From positions 558,001 to 622,000 of the forward strand of contig JAJTUQ010000011.1 in the NCBI GenBank assembly GCA_021399445.1: a stretch of 64,000 nucleotides of DNA, given 5' to 3'. This document shows positions 34,917-44,841 of the stretch, piece by piece. Source of the stretch: Xylogone sp. PMI_703. Its lineage: Eukaryota; Ascomycota; Leotiomycetes. A model generated the notes under the pieces. That model was not told where the DNA came from. It searched no databases and saw only the letters and a program-made list of their open reading frames with translations. Numbering within the stretch: the first letter of the stretch is position 1; each line of letters opens with the position of its first letter. Made by a program: the position numbers and the translations under genes.

Positions 34917-35757
34917 CAACGGAAGTGGCTACTATGAGCGGAAATTCCAAATATTACTATCCTGGGAAACAATCACACTTACTGTCTGTTTGCTTGGCAG
35001 ATGAGAAACATGGCTTTGCAAATTATGCTGGCAAGGATAGAGTTGTAGTGTAATATATTTGCTGCTTGGCACAGAGCAGGTTATTATATCGCGACTTAAT
35101 CTCGAGGCTTACCGTTGGTTTTTACTGGATCGTAGTGTACATCTACCGGGATCTTGGAAGTCTTGTATTAGAATTGCTATGGCATTAATCGAGCCGCACC
35201 ATGCCCATTCCCCCCCTTGTACTCTATTATTATACTGGCTCTATATTCCCGAATGGCATCACACGTTTATTCGCGCGCCTATATGGTGGCATATTTTGCT
35301 TCTCCACATTTGGGCTTCGATGTCTCTGGGGTGCAGGCATCCCGCGCCGATCCCCACGATGCCTACCTTCCTTCAGTGGAAGAATATTTTCATTTTCTGC
35401 CGTATTTCCGGCAGTGGAGGCGTGAAGCATTGGCGGTCCATTCCGGCTGTTGTAATATGGTGTAAACTCTTCTTTAATGATATGCGATACAACAATACCC
35501 TCAGTATTAGGATGAATTTTTTTTTTTGTCCCGATTAAATTTCTATACAATATTCGATATTCAGTAATATCGTTCTATAGCATATACATGACTGTAAATG
35601 CTGCATAAAGTATGGTATAAGACAACATAATTCATAAATATGAAACACAAAGAGTTTCCGCTTGTATATCTTTAGGCTCCTACCTGGGGCAAGACCCTTG
35701 GCTGTGCCCCGCCCCGGGGGGAAGGCGGGGGGCCAGCATACTCGACCCATAGCGATC

Positions 35758-35902
35758 TGTCGCATAGATTACGGTCTGTAAATGCAATTGATGATGGATG
35801 GTTGTGTATTCAGGAGTGTAAGCTATGGAAGACCGTTATATACGATGAAATAGGGGTTCGGCATTTACCGGCGCTACAGTACAGCCACCGTATTATGCAA
35901 CA
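35758..35902 (+). mobile_element. 145-bp TG..CA element (solo-LTR/TRIM-like), copy 1
   Basis: The element starts TGTCGCATA and ends TATGCAACA, inverted repeats with one mismatch, and is flanked on both sides by CGATC (35753-35757 and 35903-35907), a perfect 5-bp target duplication. About 90 percent identical to the copy at 39834-39977. It has no coding capacity. The TG..CA ends and 5-bp duplication suggest a very short solo LTR of a retrotransposon or TRIM. Confidence 0.85.
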
Positions 35903-36142
35903 CGATCCAAAGAGTCCCGGTCGGTGGATAGTCCTTCTGTTACTCCGTACAGTACTTCCTCTCTTATTATCTCAAGCCGATTGATGTTTGTAGGGAGATA
36001 TCGGACCGGGTAGTCGTGATTACCAACAGTGATGAACCAGTAAGTTAAAGAGTTCATATTTATGACTTTATATACTTCGATCTAGTTTCTCAATTCCTTA
36101 GCACCCTAAGATTACATAGATACCCACCGCAGCTTTCTATTC

Positions 36143-37693
36143 CTAGTTCAAGCACTGCGAGTACCACATGTTTGAGATACGGCAGTTACCCTGTGCGCAG
36201 CACGATGGACCCATCCACCCACTACCGCCACACTGGCCATACAGCGTGGCACACGGCGCTGACGACTGGGATGTCCGAAACGTAGTAGCAGAAGAGGAGG
36301 AGGAAGAACCACTACTTTTAAAGAACTGCCAGTAATCGAAGCTGAACAAGTTGCCAGAGCCGCCGGTGAAGTGGAAGTAGAGGTCGTGCGTGCCTGTCGC
36401 GCCACTGATTGGACAGGTCACCGTGGCCCACGTCTGCGCACCGCCAGTGCTAGGTACGGTGCAGGTGCCTATGAGAGCTCCGGTCGAGCTGCCCAGGCGA
36501 AGTTCAATCTTGCCTCCATTGCTCGCCGAAGCAATACGAGCAGCGAAGGACACGGCCCCTGACCCAAAAGCGACGCCCTTGACCTTAATATAATCGCCGT
36601 TGTTGATGTTGGTGACATCCATGCCGCCCTCGGCGCAGACCTCAGTGCTCATGCCCCACGACCAAGCATTTGTTTCAGCCTCCTGGCGCACGTATGGATT
36701 GAGCGACGCGATCTGCGCAGCGCCCGCCGTGCTCATCGTGAGGCTTGGGATGGTGCCATCCGCATTGTAAGTAAACTCCTCGACGCACACGGATCGATCG
36801 TACCCGCCGCCGCCGGGCAGCGCGCCGTTGTGGTAGAAGAAGTAGGAATGGCCTTGGTAGTCAATGACGCCTGGGTGGTTGGTGAAGCTCCCGCCTTGCG
36901 TGGGCATTACGACACCTTTGTATGTCCAGGGCCCAGTGATCGTGGGAGCCGTCGAGTAGCGGATATCTTCTGAGCAGCAGTCAGCCGCATAGACGAGGTA
37001 ATACAAATCGTTGGCATCGCGCTTGTAGATCCACGGGCCCTCTTCAAACGTGGTTGGGCGTTGGGCAGTGCCTCCAGGCCGGACGCCAAAGCCCGCCGTG
37101 GTGAGATTCACCGTATGGATGCCTCCACTGTAGGAGATCATATCCTCGTTTAATATGACATACCACAAGTTGGGGTTGCCCCAGTAGAGATATGCCTTGC
37201 CGTCATCGTCAATCCACACTGTCGGATCGATACCATTGTTCTCGACAAGCGCGTGGCCCAGGGCGTCTATGTACGGACCCGTGATAGAGCTGCTTACGCC
37301 CACACCGATGGCCATGGAGCCGTCCTTCGCGCGGACCGGAGCATAATAATAGAACTTATTGTTCCGTTCAACTACTTGACCTGCCCACGCATTGGCGTTG
37401 CACCAGGAAAAGGTCGCCAGGCTCATAACCTGGCCATGGTCCTGCCAGTTGGCCATGTCAATTGTCGAGAAGAGGTGCCAGTTCTTCATTTCGTACGCTG
37501 TCGCTCCGTTCTCATCATGATCAACAAAAACATAAAGGCGTCCGTTATAGACAATGGGCGCTGGGTCTGCAGTGTAAATTGTCTGAATAATCGGATTATC
37601 TGATTTGGCTACACCCGCTCCGTCGAGCAGAGCGCCCAGCAATAGCAACCCTAGCGACATAGTCACTATTCGCCATAACGTGAACGAGGACAT
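36143..37693 (-). CDS. Secreted GH43 glycosidase with CBM6 and CBM1
   Basis: One uninterrupted exon. I choose ATG 37693 ([20 protein letters not shown]), which gives a good signal peptide; an in-frame ATG at 37750 would add 19 residues without signal character. The product is 516 aa. The GH43 five-bladed propeller covers residues about 30-330: [16 protein letters not shown] (general base Asp), [20 protein letters not shown] (pKa-setting Asp) and [12 protein letters not shown] (acid Glu) are all present. A CBM6 ([13 protein letters not shown] to FSFDYWQFF, about 335-460) binds xylan-type chains. A Ser-rich linker and a C-terminal CBM1 ([20 protein letters not shown], ending YSQCLN) bind cellulose. 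It probably removes arabinose from, or cuts xylose off, arabinoxylan; the subfamily cannot be fixed by eye. Intact. Confidence 0.92.
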   Translation of the reverse strand: MSSFTLWRIVTMSLGLLLLGALLDGAGVAKSDNPIIQTIYTADPAPIVYNGRLYVFVDHDENGATAYEMKNWHLFSTIDMANWQDHGQVMSLATFSWCNANAWAGQVVERNNKFYYYAPVRAKDGSMAIGVGVSSSITGPYIDALGHALVENNGIDPTVWIDDDGKAYLYWGNPNLWYVILNEDMISYSGGIHTVNLTTAGFGVRPGGTAQRPTTFEEGPWIYKRDANDLYYLVYAADCCSEDIRYSTAPTITGPWTYKGVVMPTQGGSFTNHPGVIDYQGHSYFFYHNGALPGGGGYDRSVCVEEFTYNADGTIPSLTMSTAGAAQIASLNPYVRQEAETNAWSWGMSTEVCAEGGMDVTNINNGDYIKVKGVAFGSGAVSFAARIASASNGGKIELRLGSSTGALIGTCTVPSTGGAQTWATVTCPISGATGTHDLYFHFTGGSGNLFSFDYWQFFKSSGSSSSSSATTFRTSQSSAPCATLYGQCGGSGWMGPSCCAQGNCRISNMWYSQCLN

Positions 37694-39672
37694 GGAAACG
37701 ATTCTTGGTAACGAGTTAAAGCATGGAGTAGCTACACATCTAGTGGCCATATCGCAATGAGTCCACAGGAGGGAATCGCACTTTCATATGATGTAAAATA
37801 ACATATAACTTAGAATGTGATCCTGTCTCAACCAGAACCTATTTCTCAGTATTTATCCGTTACAGGTCAGCTGTCAACCCCCTCCCACCCAAGTCTCTTC
37901 AACTAGTTGCATCCGCCGACTCAATATGTCGTGTAGTAATACTATTATCGGCTTACTGAGCGGCGTGAATGCCGAAAAAAACGGCCTCATCTCCTGCTTT
38001 GGTAGCATTGAAACTGTGTTCTGCAGGTATAAACGAATCTCCGAGACTTTTCTACCTAATTGCCTGCGCGGGCTGATGTATCCTACGAAGGCGCTATGAT
38101 TAGTGAGTTTAGCCGTAGTTACCCTTGAACCTAATTTGATTGCTTTGCCTCGTGTTATAAACATCCCCGGTCTGAAACCTACGCTTTGGACGGAGTACAT
38201 ATATGAATTGTGGGTTCATATACTCGCAGATATGAGGGTGGCCGAATGTCCGTACATCTGCTTTTTCCGCCAATATGCGTGTTATACAGTACCATTAACT
38301 AAAAGCGAACCAATCACTAAATTCCTCCTCTTTATCAGTTCAGTAAATTAATCAGGGGTCGTCTGTCGAATCGCGCTGTTTTGCGGGGGCGTCGGCTAAA
38401 CAAGAACAAAAAGCCTTTACGCGGTATCCTGTTGAGAGAATCCCTGAAGTTCCCGTTCGATTTTCATGTGCCTGAAGATTTTGTTCGGCCGATGGCTTGA
38501 AACCATTTCTGCTTTATTTAGTAGGATGGAAGCCATTCAGTGCTTGACCTGGGGATAGAGTCCGAGAATCCTATCCAAAACAGCGGCATAGGATAATTTT
38601 TTACAGAACTAGGGAGTCGAGAGTAAAACTATTATCGTAGGAATATGGCTTTATAATAAGGCTTTTCTCACCCTCGGGGATGGCCAACATCATGGCTTCA
38701 GGGAGAGTATTAAGCACTGCAGTCTGCAGTTTGAAATGCAGGCAATAAGGCGTCGAAGAATACATGCTAGAAAAGATGATTATTTGTCTTCATGTCTGAA
38801 CTTCTCCATACTTTGGTGTTAGTTTTAGTCAATCGGCTCTGGGCTGTATTTCACATCCGTATTGGCAATTGCTTTCCATTATTCTCCTTTGGCGAATAAT
38901 TAACCGACGGTAACTAGGCACTTATTTTGCTGTTGAGGAACTTGACGGACTGGTAATTTATCGGTTATTCGGTCTCGAATTTGATTACTATCGTCTATTG
39001 CTCGACTGACGAGAATACCTCTCTGTTAAGGGTATCTAGGTGTCTAGTCCGAGATATCGGCAGACCAATATCATATGATATTAGATTAGATGTTTCTACA
39101 GTCATTTCATTGACGTTCTACAAAATGAGAATAGTGTGATCCACGCACGTTACATGATTGTAATCTGTGCAGGAAGGGGACGGAAAATGCCGTATCTGTT
39201 GGCAATGTTGAAATTTGGAGCACAATAGAGCGACAAGCTTATGTATTTTATATACTATATAGGCGGACAGATATCGATTATTTTGAGTTAAATAATCTAT
39301 ATTGTTTTTGTCTCACAAGTTATAATATCTCTTAATATAACTTTAAAGTTTTATGGAAGCGATAGTGTGAGTGTAACAATAACGCAGGCGAGAGTAGGCA
39401 AGAATAGAGCTGAGCGATAAGAACAACATGAAACAACACAAACAGGCGCACAAGGCTTCACGAGAACGAACCACTCCTTGGTAGAGTATGAAAAGGTTGT
39501 TGATTGCTGAAGAGAATTTCTCGCTGGTTTATACCAACTCTGCTCGGAATTACTACGGGTATTGTACGCATGTTTCCCTACCAAAGTACCAAAGTACGAC
39601 GCTCCATCGACCCAGTTTCTAGCCCCGCGTGCCCCGCAATCCCCAGGACCTGGCTAAGATACAGCAAAGGTA

Positions 39673-39694
39673 CGGTCTGGACCAGTCCAGACCG
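39673..39694. repeat. 22-bp palindrome
   Basis: CGGTCTGGAC and its exact inverted copy GTCCAGACCG are separated by two bases. It could be a dimeric factor site or the joined ends of a lost element. Confidence 0.6.
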
Positions 39695-39833
39695 TCAATT
39701 TATGGTTCAGTCTTGGATTTTCGAGGCCGAATCATTTCTATCTTTGATTCAAATGAGGGCGGTAAGTTTCGACAAACGACTGATGACATAGCTCAGATCG
39801 CATCTTGTTGCAGCCTATGTCGTAATCTATTGT

Positions 39834-39977
39834 TGTCGCATAGATTACGGTCTGTAAATGAAATTGACGATGGATGGTTGTATATTAAGGAGTGTAAGCT
39901 ATAGAAGACCGTTATATATGGTGAAATAGGGGTTCGGCATTTACCGGCGCTACAGTACAGCCACCATTTATGCAACA
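39834..39977 (+). mobile_element. 144-bp TG..CA element (solo-LTR/TRIM-like), copy 2
   Basis: Starts TGTCGCATA and ends TATGCAACA, with a perfect 5-bp target duplication ATTGT (39829-39833 and 39978-39982). Closely similar to 35758-35902 along its whole length, but with a different duplication, so the two are independent insertions. Confidence 0.87.
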
Positions 39978-40284
39978 ATTGTAAGGGGATAGGGTAAGTG
40001 TCAATCACACACAGTGTGCAATAAGCAGGGGTATCGCATTTATGGCAGTAACCAGAAGTGATAGGAAGGAAACGGGAGGTTAACTTTGTCTGTGTTCGTT
40101 TTAGGCACATATGAACATTGCTCCGGCGGCCTGAGCAGAAGAAATTCAACACGCGGTCAGCTGCAACTCCGCTCCACCACGCTATGTACATCCCCGACCT
40201 TCAAAACCACCAAGCAATCCGATGATCATACTACGTGAAAGAGAAGTCGGCCTTCTCGTCTGGCGACCGCACTGCCACCATCTC

Positions 40285-40999
<715 letters not shown>

Positions 41000-41075
41000 C
41001 TATCGAATGGATGTGTGCAGATGGAAGAGAATGATGTGCTGGTGAGGGTCAATGTTGCTGCGAATTCATTCTCAT

Positions 41076-41083
41076 GTATATAT
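41076..41083 (-). promoter_or_regulatory. TATA box of the GH11 gene
   Basis: An ATATATAC-type TATA element, about 100 bp before the GH11 start codon on the minus strand. Confidence 0.5.
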
Positions 41084-41162
41084 TCTGCGAAAGTGACCAT
41101 TTATCCTTTTACCCGCACGACAATCTGCTCGAATATATGCATTTGGCCTCGTGAGCTTTGGT

Positions 41163-41169
41163 GGCTAAA
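41163..41169 (+). promoter_or_regulatory. XlnR-type site (GGCTAAA) upstream of GH11
   Basis: An exact GGCTAAA, the full consensus recognised by XlnR/Xyr1-type activators, about 185 bp before the GH11 start codon. Confidence 0.5.
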
Positions 41170-41261
41170 TGAGCGGAGCTTGTTTTGCGCATGTATAAAT
41201 GAATATTATACCTCACAAGCTCCACATCTGGCGTAGAACATCTTGGAAGAGGATGCTCGTA

Positions 41262-41916
41262 CTAGTATTCACCGGTCAACCGGACAGCCCCCTCAACCGG
41301 ACACTTTATAGGTGCTTTAGGCTATACTTCAGCACTCGCTACAGGCTCACAGACGCTAAGAGGCCCTGAAATATGTACCCTAATTTCTCACTTAAAACCC
41401 CTATTATCACTCAGTTCTTGTAGTTGTATAGACTAACTACATTTTAAGCTTTATAAGGCCTAAATGCACTGTAATTACAATATATTATAAAACTTATCAG
41501 GCTTTAAAGCTTATAATTACAAAGTTGCTTATAACTCGCTTGGAGGTCAAGGCAAACGAAAGTATACAATAGTATGGCCTAAATTTTTAGGCTCTAATTT
41601 TAGAAAGGTCTGAAGTCCAATTCGTATTGTATTTTTATTCATAAATTAGCTTTATCAGCTAAATTGTAGTAACTGATCAATTTACTATTTACTTACCTGT
41701 TACGTTATACTTTATATTATTAGTCAATCTCTCTTTTACTCTGTGTAGTTAACCCCCTGACAATTTTAGCAATTTACAGTGAATAGTAAGAGATTAAGGG
41801 TACATATTTCAGGGCCTCTTAGCGTCTCTGAGCCTGTAGCGAGTGCTGAAGTATAGCCTAAAGCACCTATAAAGTGTCCGGTTGAGGGGGCTGTCCGGTT
41901 GACCGGTGAATACTGG
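41262..41916. mobile_element. Non-autonomous Tc1/mariner-type MITE with about 120-bp terminal inverted repeats
   Basis: 655 bp flanked by TA dinucleotides (41260-41261 and 41917-41918). The two ends are inverted copies of each other over about 120 bp (left 41262-41384, right about 41794-41916) with only one or two differences; the repeat starts C(T/C)AGTATTCACCGG and contains two CAACCGGACA words. The 400-bp middle is AT-rich and has no transposase. TA flanks and long ends suggest a derivative mobilised by a Tc1/mariner (pogo/Fot-like) transposase. The superfamily assignment is inferred. Confidence 0.85.
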
Positions 41917-43199
41917 TAAGTAAATCGAGCAGGGGTCGCCCCGAGATAGCTCGGTAGTTTCGTGTTTGCGCCGCATAAAGCCACCCTCGGCACTCCAGCG
42001 GGTAAAAGCGCCGCAATCGGGTAGAAAGTGTAGAGGTGGGAAAGTGGGGATTTCCTATTTTCACCCCCGCAAATCGCAACCACCATATATCCTGCGCGAT
42101 ATATTAACTTGCTGAAAGCCGGCAATATCACGACAGCAGGTTCTAGTACAGTAATCGCGCACGAGAGGCGGCTAAATATCGTAGCATAGAATCGGGTTGA
42201 CATTTTGTCGATCACATTACACAGCAACCAAGCAACCAAAATGTGCAGATAGTTTCATCGTCAACGTTTCCGTGATGCCGGCCATTGCTTTAACAAAGAA
42301 AAGAGAGCACCATACTAATCCCTTGTGTATAGTTATCTTAGACTATCATTCGTTGAAGCTACTGATTGTAGCTGTTCAAAATAACAATCACTTACCAATA
42401 CAAATATATATGAGCTCTTTAAAACCTCAAAGATGCGTCGACAGCCAATCGAAACGGTATATGCCATATCTAAGAAATGAATGGCTACAATCAAAAGACG
42501 AGTGGGGATTCATAATATCTATGGTTAAAACACAACCAGCCTGGCATATGTGAAGCATTCAGCGGGTCATCTCCTTCTATGCCCCAGAGCCGTTATCTGT
42601 TATGGCAACCTGCATTTGGCCCGCTAAAGAGATTGAAGCTAGGATGAAAATTATACCCTATTAACCGTAAGGAAGGAGTTCAGCCTGTCCGGGAAACAAT
42701 TAGAACATCATCTGGGGCGTCTGAGAGCGAATCGGACAGTCGGATTACGAGGGGGATTTCGACTGGTTGGTTGCTCGCGTCATTTAACTACTGTATAGCG
42801 AACTTGCTAAAAGTTCTGCTGAGAAAGAGATTCAAAATACAGTCAAATGCAAATATTCAAGCTGCATCAACAGATATCCACAGGATTCTCCTCATACCAT
42901 GAACACATTGCCTTTGATAAATATAAATGCAAAGCTCTTCAACAAACCCCGAAATGGTTAGATGTGATACAGCCTAAATAAATACATAAAGCTATTCTCT
43001 CATCTCTTTCCCTTCCAATTACACTGAATATCAAAACGTGCTAAACTTAGCCTATATCTCGTTAGTAAACAAGATCATGGGTTTTGGAGATTATCTACAA
43101 ACACTATCTCAAAATCGAAGTTAGCTCTATCCACATTATAAGACAATGGTAGGTAAGGAGAAGGGCGGAGCAATATCCCGAAAGTTCACAGAGAGGGAA
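41917..43199. other. Intergenic, no gene recognised
   Basis: A 118-codon plus-strand frame at 42197-42553 matches nothing I know. The right end is the 3' region of the esterase pseudogene. Confidence 0.5.
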
Positions 43200-44598
43200 C
43201 TTTACTTGAGAATAGTAGGCGTTCAAGCACGTATACTTGTAGGGTGATGCACACTTGGTGGGGGCCTGTCCACCCTCAGCCACTACTGTAAAGAAGGTGG
43301 TAAGCAATATTCCTCAGACTCTTTCATCAAATGTTCTCAAGACTTGCCATCGTCCTCATTGTAATGCGGTACTAACATCAGAGCCTGCACCTGACAGTGT
43401 AGTAGTATTACGTGCCTTAATGTTGATAGTGACAACGTAGTGGTAGTAGAATCAGGAATACCAAACCACGCAAGATCATCATCCACACGTACAGGTGGAG
43501 TGTGTCCTACGTTGTAACACGAGATTCCCACTCACTTCATGCCGTCGTTATATACAATTGTGTAGCCTGTGATGGGAGTGTTAGTTTCATTGTGGTTGAA
43601 TGATACGCCGAGCAGGTTGGACCGTTGTTTCTGTTGAAGTGTTGCCTACGGGTACCTATAGGTAACCACTGATATGGCCTGTAAGCTGGGCTTATTGTAG
43701 CCGGTTACAGGTCTTTACAGATCCCTATACATATATAGCAATACTTGCCCACTATACAGTTAGTCCGGTAGTTCAATTCAGTTGTCTTTCATGAGCCTAA
43801 TACGATCGGAATACCATAACCTCCTCAATAGTTTCAACTCCTCACCGAAGTTAGAATAGTAAAGAGTTGTGTCGATGGTTCCGTGGAAGCTGTCGAGACA
43901 AAAAGTCAAATAAGGACCTAGGGTGGAACAGGATGGAGACATGTATCAACATCTTTGGACGGCTTCTACTGTATCCAAGGTAGTACCCATGAGCTTGACC
44001 ACCCCACTGCTGGACCGTCTTCATCAGATTCCACCGGCACACTGGCTATCCCAAGCAGGTGCTACCATCTGAGTAGTGGCACCTGAAGCATAGAAGCAAC
44101 CACCAGGAACACCTCCATAGAGGGTGCTGGCGTTGAAAATATCAGGGTAAGCTCCTGCTAAAAGGTTGGCCATTGTCGCTCCGGAGCCGCTGCTAGTCAC
44201 GTAGACTCTATTCATGTCGCCGCCGCAGTGGGTTTCGACGTATTTCACCATGTTTCACAATCATTTGGCTCGTTCGTGCGTGAGCGATACAGTGGAAGAG
44301 ACATCCCAACATTTGCCACTAGATGGAGAACTTGGGTAGATCACAACGTAACCATATTTATCTGCATTTTGAGCATATCCCTGAGTTTCACTGAAATAGC
44401 TTGGTCCAGTACCTGCGCAGTGGTGTATAGCAACTATAATCGGCGATGAGGCCACTTCGCTGGTTGGTACATGCACTTACATCTTAGCATTCATGGGCGC
44501 TGAGGTCAAGCCGGTGACTTCTGAAGGAATGACGACAGCGGCGCATCCACTAGAGGTATTACAGCCACAGCTACCATCAATGTCAAATGCAGGAACAT
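43200..44598 (-). pseudogene. CE1 acetyl xylan esterase with CBM1, broken by a solo LTR
   Basis: ATG 44598 opens a signal peptide (MFLHLTLMVAVAVIPLVDAP). A one-base shift follows, then EVTGL and NAKM, then TAA where relatives have Tyr, then VHVPTSEVASSPIIVAIHHC. Further pieces in order: YAQNADKYGYVVIYPSSPSS, CWDVSS, a frame change, then MVKYVETHCGGDMNRVYVTS and SGSGATMANLL, where the family nucleophile Ser lies (relatives read GSSSGAMM; here SGSGATM). Then PGYSGSRPKM-like SRSRPKMLIH, an intron and HGTIDTTLYYSNFGEELK. There a 199-bp solo LTR interrupts the gene. Beyond it SNLLGVSFNHNETNTPITGY, NVGHTPPVRVDDDLAWFGI (catalytic His) and a decayed CBM1 (TKCASPYKYTCLNAYYSQ) complete the order. The enzyme would have removed acetyl groups from xylan. 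It is clearly dead. Confidence 0.85.
43632..43830 (+). mobile_element. Solo LTR inserted in the acetyl xylan esterase pseudogene
   Basis: 199 bp starting TGTTGA and ending TCAATA (TCAACA expected), flanked by a perfect 5-bp duplication GTTTC (43627-43631 and 43831-43835). Removing the insert and one GTTTC rejoins the esterase frame as GEELK-QRSNLLG, as in relatives. Its last 60 bp are shared with the fragment at 4699-4762. Confidence 0.88.
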
Positions 44599-44841
44599 GC
44601 CGGTAACCGAGACTGTTTACTTTTTCGAAGCTGATTAGAAAGTGATGAACATTACTTCGGCTTTCAGTATTTCAGGATGGACGAGAGTTTGCAGAATCGG
44701 CAAATTCATTTCTTTATATACAAAAATGGCCACACGAGTCAACCTTGCATTCATCTAGTTGTGTAATTACCAAGTAACTACTGTAGCCTAAGATCGTGTT
44801 TCATAATAATACTGATGTTTCAGAAATTAAAGAATTAGATA

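Larger units (their letters stand above)
34687..36142. other. Intergenic between GH10 and GH43, holding one 145-bp element
   Basis: Starts with the GH10 promoter. Overlapping frames around 35059-35550 match nothing. The 145-bp TG..CA element at 35758-35902 is listed separately. The right end is the 3' region of the GH43 gene. Confidence 0.5.
37694..40284. other. Intergenic between GH43 and GH11; repeats only
   Basis: The left end is the GH43 promoter; a TTTAGCC word (inverted GGCTAAA) lies at 38108-38114. No gene is recognisable in the remaining 2 kb. Two structures stand out: the palindrome at 39673-39694 and the second 144-bp TG..CA element at 39834-39977. A 91-codon frame at 39629-39904 runs into that element and is not convincing. 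Confidence 0.5.

Noticed and set aside
35059..35550. Several overlapping frames of 74-159 codons
   Set aside because: No similarity to any family, and they overlap each other in different frames without coding character.
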